The notes below the pieces were generated by a model that had not been told where the DNA came from, did not search any database, and saw only the letters and a program-made list of their open reading frames with translations. The translations under genes and the position numbers were made by a program. This document shows, piece by piece, positions 50,231 through 59,665 of a stretch of 64,000 bases of DNA (position 1 is the first letter of the stretch; each line of letters begins with the position of its first letter). Origin of the DNA: Achromobacter xylosoxidans A8. GTDB lineage: Bacteria > Pseudomonadota > Gammaproteobacteria > Burkholderiales > Burkholderiaceae_B. Where the stretch lies: positions 2,418,001 to 2,482,000 of the forward strand of contig NC_014640.1 in NCBI RefSeq assembly GCF_000165835.1, in the 5' to 3' direction.

Positions 50231-51475
50231 ATGAATCCACCCCAGAACCCTGCCGCCGGCATCGCCGACGCCAACACGGCCCCCCCGTCAGCCGCCTCGT
50301 CGGATCCGTCCACCGCTTTCAAGGTGCTGGGCGCGATCAGCGTGGCGCACCTGATGAACGACATGATCCAGTCGATCCTGTTGGCCATCTATCCCATGCT
50401 GAAGGATTCATTCAGCCTGTCGTTCGCGCAGATCGGCCTGATCACGCTGGTCTACCAGCTTGCGGCCTCGCTGTTGCAGCCCTTCATCGGTTTCTACACG
50501 GACCGCAATCCCAAGCCGTATTCGCTGCCGGTGGGCATGGGCTTCACCCTGGTGGGGCTGCTGCTGCTGTCGATGGCGCCGTCGTTCGGCTGGCTGCTGG
50601 TGGCCGCGGTGCTGGTGGGCACGGGTTCGTCGGTGTTCCATCCGGAATCCTCGCGGGTGGCGCGCATGGCGTCCGGCGGGCGTCACGGCCTGGCGCAGTC
50701 GCTGTTCCAGGTGGGCGGCAACGTGGGTTCGGCGCTGGGGCCGCTGTTGGCCGCGCTCTTCATCATTCCGCACGGACAGCGCAGCGTGGCGTGGTTTTCG
50801 CTGGCGGCGCTGTTCGGCATTGTGGTGCTGACCGGCATCGGCCGCTGGTACAGCGCCAACCGCGTCCGGCTCAAACCGCGCGCGCGGCGCGAGGGGGCCG
50901 GTCACGGGCTGTCGCGCAATCAGGTGCTGGGCGCGCTCGTGGTGCTGGGCGTGCTGGTGTTCTCCAAGTATTTCTACCTGGCCAGCCTGAACAGTTACTT
51001 CACGTTCTACCTGATCGACAAGTTCGCGTTGTCGGTGCGCGAGGCGCAGCTCTACCTGTTCCTGTTCCTGGCCGCGGTGGCGGTGGGCACGGTGGTGGGC
51101 GGCCCGGTCGGCGACCGCATCGGCCGCAAGATCGTGATCTGGGTGTCGATCCTGGGCGTGGCGCCGTTCACGCTGCTTTTGCCCTACATGAACCTGTTCT
51201 GGACGGGCGTGCTGGTGGTGATAATCGGCATGGTGCTGGCCTCGGCTTTCTCGGCCATCGTGGTCTACGCGCAGGAGCTGGTGCCGGGCAAGGTGGGGAT
51301 GATCGCCGGCCTGTTCTTCGGCTTCGCTTTCGGCATGGGCGGCGTGGGCGCCGCGGCGCTGGGCAAGCTGGCCGACGCGACCAGCATAGGCTACGTGTAC
51401 CAGGTCTGCGCCTATCTGCCCTTGCTGGGCGTGGTGGCGATCCTGTTGCCGAATGTGGAGAAGGCGCGCCGCTGA
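50231..51475 (+). CDS. fsr: MFS transporter, fosmidomycin-resistance (Fsr) type
   Basis: 414 residues from ATG 50231, with twelve membrane helices. AHLMNDMIQSILLAIYPMLKDSFSLSFAQIGLITLVYQ and GSSVFHPESSRVARMASGGRHGLAQSLFQVGGNVGSALGP are characteristic of the Fsr subgroup. Fsr proteins expel fosmidomycin and trimethoprim-like compounds; the natural role is unclear. It is divergent from an AraC-type regulator. Confidence 0.9.
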   Translation: MNPPQNPAAGIADANTAPPSAASSDPSTAFKVLGAISVAHLMNDMIQSILLAIYPMLKDSFSLSFAQIGLITLVYQLAASLLQPFIGFYTDRNPKPYSLPVGMGFTLVGLLLLSMAPSFGWLLVAAVLVGTGSSVFHPESSRVARMASGGRHGLAQSLFQVGGNVGSALGPLLAALFIIPHGQRSVAWFSLAALFGIVVLTGIGRWYSANRVRLKPRARREGAGHGLSRNQVLGALVVLGVLVFSKYFYLASLNSYFTFYLIDKFALSVREAQLYLFLFLAAVAVGTVVGGPVGDRIGRKIVIWVSILGVAPFTLLLPYMNLFWTGVLVVIIGMVLASAFSAIVVYAQELVPGKVGMIAGLFFGFAFGMGGVGAAALGKLADATSIGYVYQVCAYLPLLGVVAILLPNVEKARR

Positions 51476-51595
51476 GGGCGGGCGCCAAGTGTGGAGCAGG
51501 CGCGTCGCCGAGCACAAAGGGCGGGTGCGGCGCGGGCGCCAGACCGGGTAGCGGGAAGGCCGCGCGCGGCGCCCGCTATCCCGTAGAGGGGGAAG

Positions 51596-52042
51596 TCAGC
51601 CCGCCCGCAAGGCGCTCAGGTGAGGGCGGCCCATTTCGATGCTGGTGATGTCTCCGCCCGCGCCGTGATGGATGATGCAGGTGTGCGCCGACCGCACCTG
51701 CATCAGCTGGGCCGGGCTGATCGCGAAGCTGCTTGCCACGCGGCGGTCGCCCACCGGCTTGATCGGCTTGCGGCGGTCGCGGCCGGCGAACTTGCGGTGG
51801 TTGTAGACGGCCCAGGCCACCAGCACGCCGGCGTTGATCAGCGCCAGCAGGGCATAGCCCCACAGCGTGTGCACGGTGGGCAGGAACACCGGCCACAGCG
51901 AGACATCGGGGCCGCCCGCGGCGGCGCGCAGGATCGCCAGAATGCCGGCGCCGAACAGATACACGAAGGCGAACCAGCCGATGGCGGTCAGGACCAGGTC
52001 GAACAGATAGCCTGCGCGGGAACGTTGCGTGGTGATGATCAT
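51596..52042 (-). CDS. pgaD: PGA synthase auxiliary subunit PgaD
   Basis: 148 residues, with two membrane helices ([27 protein letters not shown] and [22 protein letters not shown]) and a soluble C-terminus. It is the last gene of pgaABCD, and its ATG overlaps the pgaC stop (ATGA). In E. coli PgaD and PgaC together form the c-di-GMP-activated poly-N-acetylglucosamine synthase in the inner membrane. Sequence conservation of PgaD is low; identification rests mainly on order and topology. Confidence 0.87.
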   Translation of the reverse strand: MIITTQRSRAGYLFDLVLTAIGWFAFVYLFGAGILAILRAAAGGPDVSLWPVFLPTVHTLWGYALLALINAGVLVAWAVYNHRKFAGRDRRKPIKPVGDRRVASSFAISPAQLMQVRSAHTCIIHHGAGGDITSIEMGRPHLSALRAG

Positions 52043-53379
52043 GACGTTGCGTCCGGTGATTTGATGCCCCGGTCCGGGCTGGTCCAGCGCGCGCGGCGGG
52101 CCTGCTTGCGGAGCATGACTTTGGGGAAGCTGACCAGGGTGGTGAACAGGCTCACCATCCAGAAGGCCAGCGGATACCAGATGACCCAGTACAACGAGCG
52201 GGCGAGGCCCGGCTCGTAGCGGCGGTCGATCAGGATGCTGACGACGAACTGCAGCAGGCAGACCACCGCCAGCATCATGCCGGTGAAGGCGGGCGGCATC
52301 AGGCTGGCGATCTGCATGTTGTTGGGCAGCGTGATCACCTGGCTGAGGGCCCACAGCAGCACCGACACGCCGAAGGCGAAGGCCCAGGCGGTGGACAGGC
52401 AGAACTCGGCCATCAGCGGCCACAGGCGGCGATGGCGCCAGACCCAGATGGAGCGCAGGTTTTTCAGGAAGACCTCGGCGCCGCCCTGGGCCCAACGCAG
52501 CCGCTGCTTCCACAGTCCGCGCAGGGTTTCGGGCATCAGGATCCAGCACAGGCCGCGCGGCTCGTAGAAGATCGACCAGTGGTCGCGTTGCAGCTTCCAG
52601 CTGATGTCGATGTCCTCGGTGATCATGTCCAGGCTCCAATAGCCCACGCGGTCCAGCGCCGCGCGCCGGAAGGCGGCAACCACGCCGGACACCGTGAACA
52701 CCTGGCCGTAGACGCGCTGGGTGCGTTTGATCAGGCCGATGATGGACGAGAACTCGCCCACCTGGATGCGCCCGATCATGGTGGAGCGGGTGCGGATGCG
52801 CGGGTTGCCGGTTACCGCGCCCACGCGCGGATTGTCGATCAGCGGCGCCACCAGATAGGCGGCCGCGTCCGGGTCCAGCATGGCGTCGCCGTCGATGCAG
52901 ACCAGGTATTCGCTGCGCGCGGCCATGGCGCCCATGCGCAGGGCCATGGCCTTGCCTTGGTTCTGCGCCAGATGCACCACGCGCAGCCGCGGATGGGCGG
53001 CGGCCATGCGGTCCAGCATCGCGGCGGTGCCGTCGCTGGAACCATCATTGATGGCGATGACCTCGATGTGCGGATAGTTCTGGCCCAACGCCGCCAACAG
53101 TGTCTCTTCGCCGTTGTCGGCCTCGTTGTAGCAGGGCACCAGGATGGACACCAGCGGATTGCCGGCCAGGGCCGGCGGCTGGCTGTCCTTGCCCCATTTC
53201 CAGTGCCGCTCCCAATGCCACCAGAAATAGATGCCGCCGGCCATCCACATGCCGGACATGAACAGCGGATAGAAGAACACGAAGCCCAGCAGCGCCTCGC
53301 CGGTCAGCATCAGGGTGAAGCCGAAGGGCGCGCCAAGCACCGCGCAGAGAATCAGCAGAGCAATCAGACGGTCTATCAT
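52039..53379 (-). CDS. pgaC: poly-N-acetylglucosamine synthase PgaC
   Basis: 446 residues from ATG 53379. A GT2 catalytic domain lies between membrane helices: [42 protein letters not shown], the DGDAML metal motif, [12 protein letters not shown] and the QRLRWAQGG product motif. It polymerises UDP-GlcNAc into beta-1,6-GlcNAc chains (PNAG/Bps). Start and stop overlap pgaB and pgaD (ATGA each), so the three are translationally coupled. Bordetella bpsC is the closest named relative known to me. Confidence 0.96.
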   Translation of the reverse strand: MIDRLIALLILCAVLGAPFGFTLMLTGEALLGFVFFYPLFMSGMWMAGGIYFWWHWERHWKWGKDSQPPALAGNPLVSILVPCYNEADNGEETLLAALGQNYPHIEVIAINDGSSDGTAAMLDRMAAAHPRLRVVHLAQNQGKAMALRMGAMAARSEYLVCIDGDAMLDPDAAAYLVAPLIDNPRVGAVTGNPRIRTRSTMIGRIQVGEFSSIIGLIKRTQRVYGQVFTVSGVVAAFRRAALDRVGYWSLDMITEDIDISWKLQRDHWSIFYEPRGLCWILMPETLRGLWKQRLRWAQGGAEVFLKNLRSIWVWRHRRLWPLMAEFCLSTAWAFAFGVSVLLWALSQVITLPNNMQIASLMPPAFTGMMLAVVCLLQFVVSILIDRRYEPGLARSLYWVIWYPLAFWMVSLFTTLVSFPKVMLRKQARRARWTSPDRGIKSPDATS

Positions 53380-55409
53380 CGGAGGGGGTACCAGGCTTCG
53401 GAAATGGCGGGCCGGATGCCTTGCAGCCGGGGCTGGTCTTGCGAGAAATCGTCGGGGTAGTAGCCGAAACTGCGCGAGCCGCGCAGCTGCAGCCGCTTCA
53501 TCCAGCCGGCCAGCACGGCCGTGTCGACCGGCGTGGCCTCTGGGCGGCCGGGGCCGGTGCGCCAATCGCGCGCCTGCAGTTCGAACACGGTCTTGTCCAG
53601 CGCGCCGGGGCGCTGCGCGACGGTGTCGACCAACCGGTCGAGCCAGGCGTTTTCCTTGCCTGCCGGCACGTTCTCCATCAGCGGCATCGCCATCGGCGCG
53701 GTCCAGTCGTAGGCGCCGAGGAAATCGTCCAGGTTCTGCGCGAACCAGGTTTCGCTGTCGGGGTTCAGGATGGGTTCGGCGAAGATGTTGCGGGCGGTCT
53801 TGATCTGCGGACCGCGCACCGCGCGCACCCGCTGCGTCAGTTCCGCGGTGAAGTCCACCAGCGCGCGGCTCTTGTAGCGGGTCCAGCGTTGCAGGGTGTC
53901 GGGATCCGCGCGCAATTCGGCGATGCTGCCTGGCAGGCCCGCGGCCCGGTAGGCGGCCAGTGCGCCGGGGCTGGCGTCCTCGAAGTCCGACAGCAGCGCG
54001 TCGTCATGGAACAGGATGCCGTCGAAGATCGCGTAGCGGGACAGGTCCTCGTACAGGTCGCCGATGCGCGCACGCACGGTGGCGTCGAACGGCGACAGGC
54101 GGCGGTACTGGTCGGGATCCGGCTCTACCTGCGCCTGGCCTTCCTGCCAGCGCGTGACGCGGGGCAGGGCGGGATCCAGGTCGAAGGACAGCACCGGCAT
54201 CCAGGCGTAGACCATCACGTTGGCGCGGTTGTGCAGTTGCCAGGCGGCGCGGTTGAACAAGTCGGCGCGCATCGGCAGCCAGCGGTTGGGGAAGTAGACC
54301 GACTTCACCAGGCCGTCGCCCACGGGGTCCGAATAGGCCTGCAGGAACACCGTGTTGATCTGCATGTCCAGGATGCGCTGCACCAGCTCGCCCAGGTTGC
54401 GGTCGGTCTGCGCCGGGTCCGGGTCGTAGACGTAGTCCAGGTCCACGTGCGCCACGCGCATGAAGGGCTGGGCCTCCATGCCGACCACGCTGTTGGCGAA
54501 GGGCTTGAGCGTGGGGTCGCTGGACAGCAGCAGGCGCGGCGTGGACATCAGGCGGCCGACGCGGCCCGGACCATCCTCCAGCGTCAGCGCCAGCTGATAG
54601 CCGTGCTCGGCGGTGATGCGCAGGGTGGAGCCGCCTTCGGCGCCGTAGGGCCAGACCCACACGCGCGGCTTCTTGCCAGTGGCGCGGCGGATCTTCTCCG
54701 TGATGGCGGCGACGTCGCCGCCCATGCGGGCCTCGAACTGCGCCTCGGTCTCGTAGCGGCGGGTTTGCGCGTCATAGGCGCGGATGGCGGCGGCCGGCTC
54801 GGTATTGCCCTGCGGGTTGGCCAGCGCGCCGTAGTGCGAGGCGTTGGTGTGCGCGGCGATCTCCACCAGTCCCGAGCGCGAGATCTCGCGGATCTCGTCC
54901 CAGTTCAGGAAGCGCTTGCGGTCTTCGGGGCTGCCGCCGAAGTCGACGCGCTGGTCGGCCGGCGTATCCATCCAGATACCGACCGGCGCCAGCAGCGCGG
55001 GCCATTGGTAGGCTTTCAGGATGGGCAGCACGCGGGTATAGAAGCTGCGGTAGCCGTCGTCGAAGGACAGCAGCACGGCGCGCTCGGGCAGCGGCTTGCC
55101 GCCCTGGCGCGCGGCCAGGATCTGGTCCACGGTCACGGCCTGGTAGCCGTTGGCGCGCAGCCAGGCCAGCTGCTCCACCAGACGGTCGGTGCGCACGCTG
55201 AGAAAGCCCTGGTCGGGATCGTCGTCTTCCACGTCGTGGTAGGCCAGGGCCAGGAATTGGCCCTGGACCCAGGGCTGTTCGGCGGGGGCGAGCGGGCGCT
55301 GGTCCGGCGGCGTGTAGACCGGGATGTCCTTGGCGCAGGCAGTCAGCGCCAGGATCGCGAGCAGCAGCAGGCCGGCCAGGATCAGGCGGGTATGGGTTTT
55401 AAGCATCAT
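53376..55409 (-). CDS. pgaB: poly-N-acetylglucosamine deacetylase lipoprotein PgaB
   Basis: 677 residues. A lipoprotein signal ends in LTAC (Cys near 25). The N-terminal NodB-type deacetylase domain ([46 protein letters not shown]) is followed by a GH-like C-terminal domain (from about 310, [35 protein letters not shown]). It partially deacetylates PNAG in the periplasm and passes it to PgaA. The start could also be one codon later (55406). Confidence 0.96.
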   Translation of the reverse strand: MMLKTHTRLILAGLLLLAILALTACAKDIPVYTPPDQRPLAPAEQPWVQGQFLALAYHDVEDDDPDQGFLSVRTDRLVEQLAWLRANGYQAVTVDQILAARQGGKPLPERAVLLSFDDGYRSFYTRVLPILKAYQWPALLAPVGIWMDTPADQRVDFGGSPEDRKRFLNWDEIREISRSGLVEIAAHTNASHYGALANPQGNTEPAAAIRAYDAQTRRYETEAQFEARMGGDVAAITEKIRRATGKKPRVWVWPYGAEGGSTLRITAEHGYQLALTLEDGPGRVGRLMSTPRLLLSSDPTLKPFANSVVGMEAQPFMRVAHVDLDYVYDPDPAQTDRNLGELVQRILDMQINTVFLQAYSDPVGDGLVKSVYFPNRWLPMRADLFNRAAWQLHNRANVMVYAWMPVLSFDLDPALPRVTRWQEGQAQVEPDPDQYRRLSPFDATVRARIGDLYEDLSRYAIFDGILFHDDALLSDFEDASPGALAAYRAAGLPGSIAELRADPDTLQRWTRYKSRALVDFTAELTQRVRAVRGPQIKTARNIFAEPILNPDSETWFAQNLDDFLGAYDWTAPMAMPLMENVPAGKENAWLDRLVDTVAQRPGALDKTVFELQARDWRTGPGRPEATPVDTAVLAGWMKRLQLRGSRSFGYYPDDFSQDQPRLQGIRPAISEAWYPLR

Positions 55410-55429
55410 GGCGTTACTCGGTTCCGGGT

Positions 55430-57901
55430 TCAGAAGCGGTACGTCAGGTCGAACACGATGCGCAGTTCGCGCTCGCGTTCGCCGTCGTACGGGCGGCTGG
55501 TGCCGGTGATCATGGCGCCCATGTCGAGGACGTCGTTGGCGCGGTATCGCTGGCCATAGCCCAGCGCGATGACGCCGCCGGTGCCGTAGCCTTGCTGGGT
55601 GTAGGCGCCCGCGCCCAGGGTGCCGATCTGCTCCCAGGCGGTCTCGTAGCGGCGGTACAGGGTGTGGGTCAGGCGCACGCCGGGCAGCAGCATCAGGTCC
55701 GAGCGCGGATTGAAGTACGGCACGTTGCTGTCATGACTGTTGCGCTGGGTGGACGCCTCGAACTCCAGGTCCGCCAGCAGGTGCGGCGAGGTATAGACGC
55801 GTTCGCGCCCGGCCAGGCCCAGCGCCCAGCGGTTGTTGCCGTCGCTGAAATGCGAGGGCGACAGCGCCAGCGTCCACTCGCGGCGCTCGTCGGCGCGCCA
55901 GCGCACGAAGGCCGACAGGCTGTTGGACGTGATGCCACTGGTGAGTGCGCGCAGCGGGGTTTCGCGCGACATGATTTCGCCCGAGCCGCCCACCTGCCAG
56001 TGGTCGTCCAGGTCGTAGGCGGCCGACAGGCGCACGCCCGGCTTCACGCCGTGGCCGTAGTCATGGGTGGAGACTTCGCCTTCGACCGTGAGGTCGCGGC
56101 CGCGCCATTCCACGCCGGTGCGCAGCCAGCGGTAGTTGCCGCGGCCTTCCTCGAAGTCGCCGGAGGCGTAGCCGCCGCCGCCGAAGACCCGCCAGTTGTA
56201 GTCCAGCGGAGAGGAGTACAGCACCGCGTCGATGCCGAAGTCGCCGCTGCCGGTGACCGGGCTGTCCGAGGCCAGGCCGCGGTAGCCGTTGATGCGCAGC
56301 TCGGCCTTGTTGTGCACTTCCCATTCGCGGGCCAGGCGGCGGCTGGTCAGGTTCTCGGGCGAGCGGGTGATGGTGTCTTGCGACAGCGCTTCGGCCTGGC
56401 GCCATTCTTGCAGGTCCAGGGCGGTGAAGCCCTGGCCGTTCTCCACGCCCAGGCTGCGTGGCGCCAGCGTCTCGGCCATCTTCAGCTCGGTTTCCGAGGC
56501 GCGGGGCAGCGAGCGGGCGCGGTAGACCGTGGCCAGGTCGCTGCGCAGGCCCGAGTTGTTCGGGGCGTTCCCGACCATCTCTTCGAGGCGCTGCTGGGCG
56601 GCGACGGTGTCGTTCGCCTGCAGGCGCGCAGAGGCCAGGGTCTGCCGGCTTTCCAGGTTCAGGTCGTTGGGCATGCGGGTGGCCTGGCCCTTGTAGTACA
56701 GCCAGGGGGCATAGCCTGATTCGACGCCGTCGGTGACGATTGTGGTCTCGTCGAACTGCTCGCCTTCGGCCAGCGAGTAGTAGAGGCCGGTTTCGGTCGC
56801 CAGCCGCTGTTCGGCATCGTCGCCGCGCAGCGCATCGTCGGCCGCGACCTGGCGGTAGATGTCGCGGGCGCGTTCGGGTTGGCGCAGGTACAGGTAGGCC
56901 GAGGCCACGTCGTTCAAGGCGTAGCGCGGCACCGTGACGCCTTCGGCCTGCAAGGCTTCGTATTCGCGGACCAGATCGGCCATGCGCACTCGGACGTGCA
57001 AGGCGTGCAGGCGGTCGATACGGGCGCGCAGCGCGTCGGCGCGGGCGTCCTCCTGCTGCTGCCAGGCTGGAATCAGTTCGTCGTAGCGGGCCAGGGCGCG
57101 GTCGGCCAGCACGAAACGCTCGGCTTCCGAGCGCGTGGGCATGGCCGCCAGCCGCACCTGCTGGGCCAGCGCGTCGGCCTCGAAGCCGCGCATCTGGCCG
57201 GCGTCGAACAGGTCCTGATGGCGCCGCGCCAGTTCCAGCGCCACATCTGCCATGCGGGCGCGCTGCAAGGCATGGATGTACTCGCGCAACACGTAAGGGG
57301 TGTTGGGCGCTGCGGCCAGGGCCAGGTCGGCCTGGTGCAGCGCTTCGTAGGGCTCGCCCTGGCGCGCATGGACATAGCTCAAGGCCAGCCGGGCATCGAC
57401 ATCGCGGGGATGCCGCTTGAGCCACTGCGCGGCCGCGGCGCGCGCCTCGGGGTAGCGGCCGGCGTCGGCCAAGGTCATGATTTCGCCGGCGCGGAAGGCG
57501 GATTGCCCGGGATGGTTGCGTGCGCCCGCCTGATAGGCGGCCAGGGCCTCGGGCCAGCGCTGCAGGTCGCGGTAGGCGCGCGCCACGGCCAGCTGGATGT
57601 CGGCGGGCAGTGGCGCGCCGTGGGGCAACTGCTCGTAGGCGGCGATGGCTTCGGCGGGCTTGCCGGCCCAGCCCGCGATGATGATGTGGTCATGGATGGC
57701 GCGGCTGCCGCCGGCCGGGCCTTGCTGGCGCAGCATGGCCAGGGCGGGCTCGTAGTCGCCAGCTCGCGCCTGCGCGATCAGCGCGTCATAGTCGTTACCG
57801 GGGGCGGCCAGGGCCAGGGCGGGAGCCAGCAAGGCGCAAGCCGCCAGCAGGCTCAGTCTTGGTCCAGCGGCACCCGGGGGTGTCGATCCTCTGTTTTGCA
57901 T
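55430..57901 (-). CDS. pgaA: poly-N-acetylglucosamine outer-membrane porin PgaA
   Basis: 823 residues. After a signal peptide (LLAACALLAPALALAAPG), a superhelical TPR region of about 500 residues is followed by a C-terminal 16-strand beta-barrel ending in the outer-membrane pattern FDLTYRF. It exports PNAG through the outer membrane. It is first of pgaABCD, transcribed away from a diguanylate cyclase. No BpsR-type MarR repressor is next to it, unlike the Bordetella bps locus as I remember it. Confidence 0.95.
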   Translation of the reverse strand: MQNRGSTPPGAAGPRLSLLAACALLAPALALAAPGNDYDALIAQARAGDYEPALAMLRQQGPAGGSRAIHDHIIIAGWAGKPAEAIAAYEQLPHGAPLPADIQLAVARAYRDLQRWPEALAAYQAGARNHPGQSAFRAGEIMTLADAGRYPEARAAAAQWLKRHPRDVDARLALSYVHARQGEPYEALHQADLALAAAPNTPYVLREYIHALQRARMADVALELARRHQDLFDAGQMRGFEADALAQQVRLAAMPTRSEAERFVLADRALARYDELIPAWQQQEDARADALRARIDRLHALHVRVRMADLVREYEALQAEGVTVPRYALNDVASAYLYLRQPERARDIYRQVAADDALRGDDAEQRLATETGLYYSLAEGEQFDETTIVTDGVESGYAPWLYYKGQATRMPNDLNLESRQTLASARLQANDTVAAQQRLEEMVGNAPNNSGLRSDLATVYRARSLPRASETELKMAETLAPRSLGVENGQGFTALDLQEWRQAEALSQDTITRSPENLTSRRLAREWEVHNKAELRINGYRGLASDSPVTGSGDFGIDAVLYSSPLDYNWRVFGGGGYASGDFEEGRGNYRWLRTGVEWRGRDLTVEGEVSTHDYGHGVKPGVRLSAAYDLDDHWQVGGSGEIMSRETPLRALTSGITSNSLSAFVRWRADERREWTLALSPSHFSDGNNRWALGLAGRERVYTSPHLLADLEFEASTQRNSHDSNVPYFNPRSDLMLLPGVRLTHTLYRRYETAWEQIGTLGAGAYTQQGYGTGGVIALGYGQRYRANDVLDMGAMITGTSRPYDGERERELRIVFDLTYRF

Positions 57902-58103
57902 CTGTTTTACTTCCGCAGTTGCTACTCGGGGCGTTCCTGGTCCGGCCGGCCGAGTGCGTGCCTTTTGTCGGCGCGAGCCAAGGCGACGCGCAGCACAAAG
58001 GCGCCGGCGGCACGGGGAAGGAACACTTTTTGGTTAGGACTGCGCGGCGCCCGCTGCGGGGACCTTCGCACTCGCGCTATGGGAGTGCATGGCTAGTACG
58101 CGC

Positions 58104-58120
58104 CACGCCCGTAGGGCGTG
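58104..58120 (-). promoter_or_regulatory. hairpin in the pgaA leader
   Basis: CACGCCC (58104-58110) pairs with GGGCGTG (58114-58120) around GTA, near the 5' end of the predicted pgaA leader. The leader otherwise (57902-58150) shows no gene. GGA trinucleotides occur near the ribosome binding site, as expected if CsrA regulated it, but their number is small. Confidence 0.35.
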
Positions 58121-58156
58121 ATTGCGGCGCTCTTGGCGGCACCGTCAATGAACGAA

Positions 58157-58190
58157 ATTATAAGTGTGTTAACTGTCAGGTAACTGTCAA
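58157..58190 (-). promoter_or_regulatory. PhoB-box-like repeat with a -10 facing pgaA
   Basis: CTGTCAGGTAACTGTCAA (58173-58190, plus strand) holds two CTGTCA words at 11-bp period, as in a Pho box (CTGTCAT-N4-CTGTCAT). Ten bases further, a perfect TATAAT (58157-58162) is oriented toward pgaA. No -35 is suitably spaced from it. The box is inverted relative to the usual Pho-box/-10 order. The rest of 57902-58453 holds no gene. Confidence 0.45.
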
Positions 58191-58453
58191 TTAGTGCAAA
58201 GGAAGGTTGCGCAGACTTCGCCTTGGCGTATTCTTCGTCGCTTGCCGCGCAATCGTCTTGGCGCGGGCAGTAAAGGTTCAGGGCGAAACGGCGTGCCGCG
58301 ACGGACGGGCGCCAGATAGTGCCGGTCTGTCGCCGCGCGGGTAACAAAAAGCGTCTGGAGTGGTGGGATGTAACGCCGCCAGATGTGTGAACCCAGTGCA
58401 ACAGCAATGACGAGCGACGGCGCGCGCCTGCGGGGCGTGTGCCGGCAAACACC

Positions 58454-59665
58454 ATGACGACTTCTCTCTTCTTTCTGATGTGGGGCTTGGCCACGGCTCT
58501 GGCATTGCCATTGCTGGCGCCGTTCCGCGCCCGCGACGTGGGCGGCATCCGCGCGTTCACCACCGGCAACGCCTTGGCGGTGCTGTCGCTGCTCGCCTAT
58601 GCGGCATCGCAGATCCTGCCGCCCGGCGTTTATGTGATGGCGTCGAACGCGGCCTGGGTCTGTGCGATCAGCCTGGTCTACGTGGGCGTGCGCCAGTTCT
58701 TCGGCCTGCGGCCGCTGGTGCGGCGCACGGCCGCCCTGGGCGGACTCTGCATTGTTGCGTTCGCGTTGCTGCTGTACGTGGTGGATGACTTGCGCGCGCG
58801 CATGCTGCTGTTCTCCGCCTATACCGTCGTCGCCATGGTGGCGACGGGCCTGGTGTTCTTCCGTCAGCGCAAAAGGATCCAGACGCGCGGCGTAATGCTG
58901 TACCTGATGCTGGCAAGCTTCGGCCTGGCCGCGCTGCACGCCTTGCGCGTGGTGGTCTACAGCGTTGGCGGGCAGGCGCCGTCGTCGCTGCTTGACCCGA
59001 CTCCTTGGGGGTTGTTCTTCATCGTGTGCGGAACGGTGACCGTGCCTGGCCTGTTCCTGGCGCTGCTGCTGCTGATTCAGACCAGCCTGTCCGAGCGCAT
59101 GGAGGCCGCGCTGACCTTCGACGGCCTGACGCGCGCCTATTCACGCCGCAGCATCATGGACGAACTGGAACGCGAGCTGCAGCGCTGCAAGCGCGCCGGC
59201 GGCAAGCTGGCGGTGCTGGTGCTGGACATCGACCACTTCAAATCCATCAACGACCGCTACGGCCATGCCTCGGGCGACGCGGCGTTGCGCCATTTTTCGC
59301 AGGTGGTGCAGCGGGCGGTGCGCGGCAGCGACCGCTTCGGCAGGCTGGGCGGCGAGGAATTCGTGCTGTTGATGTATGACTGTGATCCGGCCCGCGCGCT
59401 GGTGCAGGCCCAGCGCGTCTGCGATGCCCTGCGCGACACGCCATTCCACCTGCAAGGGCGGGAAGTGCGCATGACCACCAGCGGCGGCCTGGCTTCGTAT
59501 CAGTCGGGAGACAGCGCGGACGGCATCCTGGCCCGCGCCGACGACGCGTTGTACCGCGCCAAGGAACATGGGCGCGACCGCGTGGAGATGGCCTGGATCG
59601 GCCGCCCCGCGGGCCGCGCGCAGGAGCGCGGCCCGGCGGCGCTGGAGGAGGAGGTCAGGGCTTGA
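58454..59665 (+). CDS. membrane diguanylate cyclase (GGDEF)
   Basis: 403 residues from MTTSLFFLMWGLATAL; a GTG five codons earlier is possible. About six membrane helices (residues 5-210) form an unclassified sensor domain, then a GGDEF domain from about 225: DGLTRAYSRRSIMDELERE, LDIDHFKSINDRYGHASGD, and the active-site GGEEF preceded by RGSD, an RxxD inhibitory site at the correct five-residue distance. It should make c-di-GMP. It is divergent from pgaABCD and overlaps the convergent peptidase gene by 11 bases. Confidence 0.93.
   Translation: MTTSLFFLMWGLATALALPLLAPFRARDVGGIRAFTTGNALAVLSLLAYAASQILPPGVYVMASNAAWVCAISLVYVGVRQFFGLRPLVRRTAALGGLCIVAFALLLYVVDDLRARMLLFSAYTVVAMVATGLVFFRQRKRIQTRGVMLYLMLASFGLAALHALRVVVYSVGGQAPSSLLDPTPWGLFFIVCGTVTVPGLFLALLLLIQTSLSERMEAALTFDGLTRAYSRRSIMDELERELQRCKRAGGKLAVLVLDIDHFKSINDRYGHASGDAALRHFSQVVQRAVRGSDRFGRLGGEEFVLLMYDCDPARALVQAQRVCDALRDTPFHLQGREVRMTTSGGLASYQSGDSADGILARADDALYRAKEHGRDRVEMAWIGRPAGRAQERGPAALEEEVRA

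Noticed and set aside
58157-58190. TTGACA on the minus strand (58185-58190) as -35 for the TATAAT facing pgaA
   Set aside because: The spacer would be 22 bp, too long for sigma-70; the inner copy would give 11 bp, too short.
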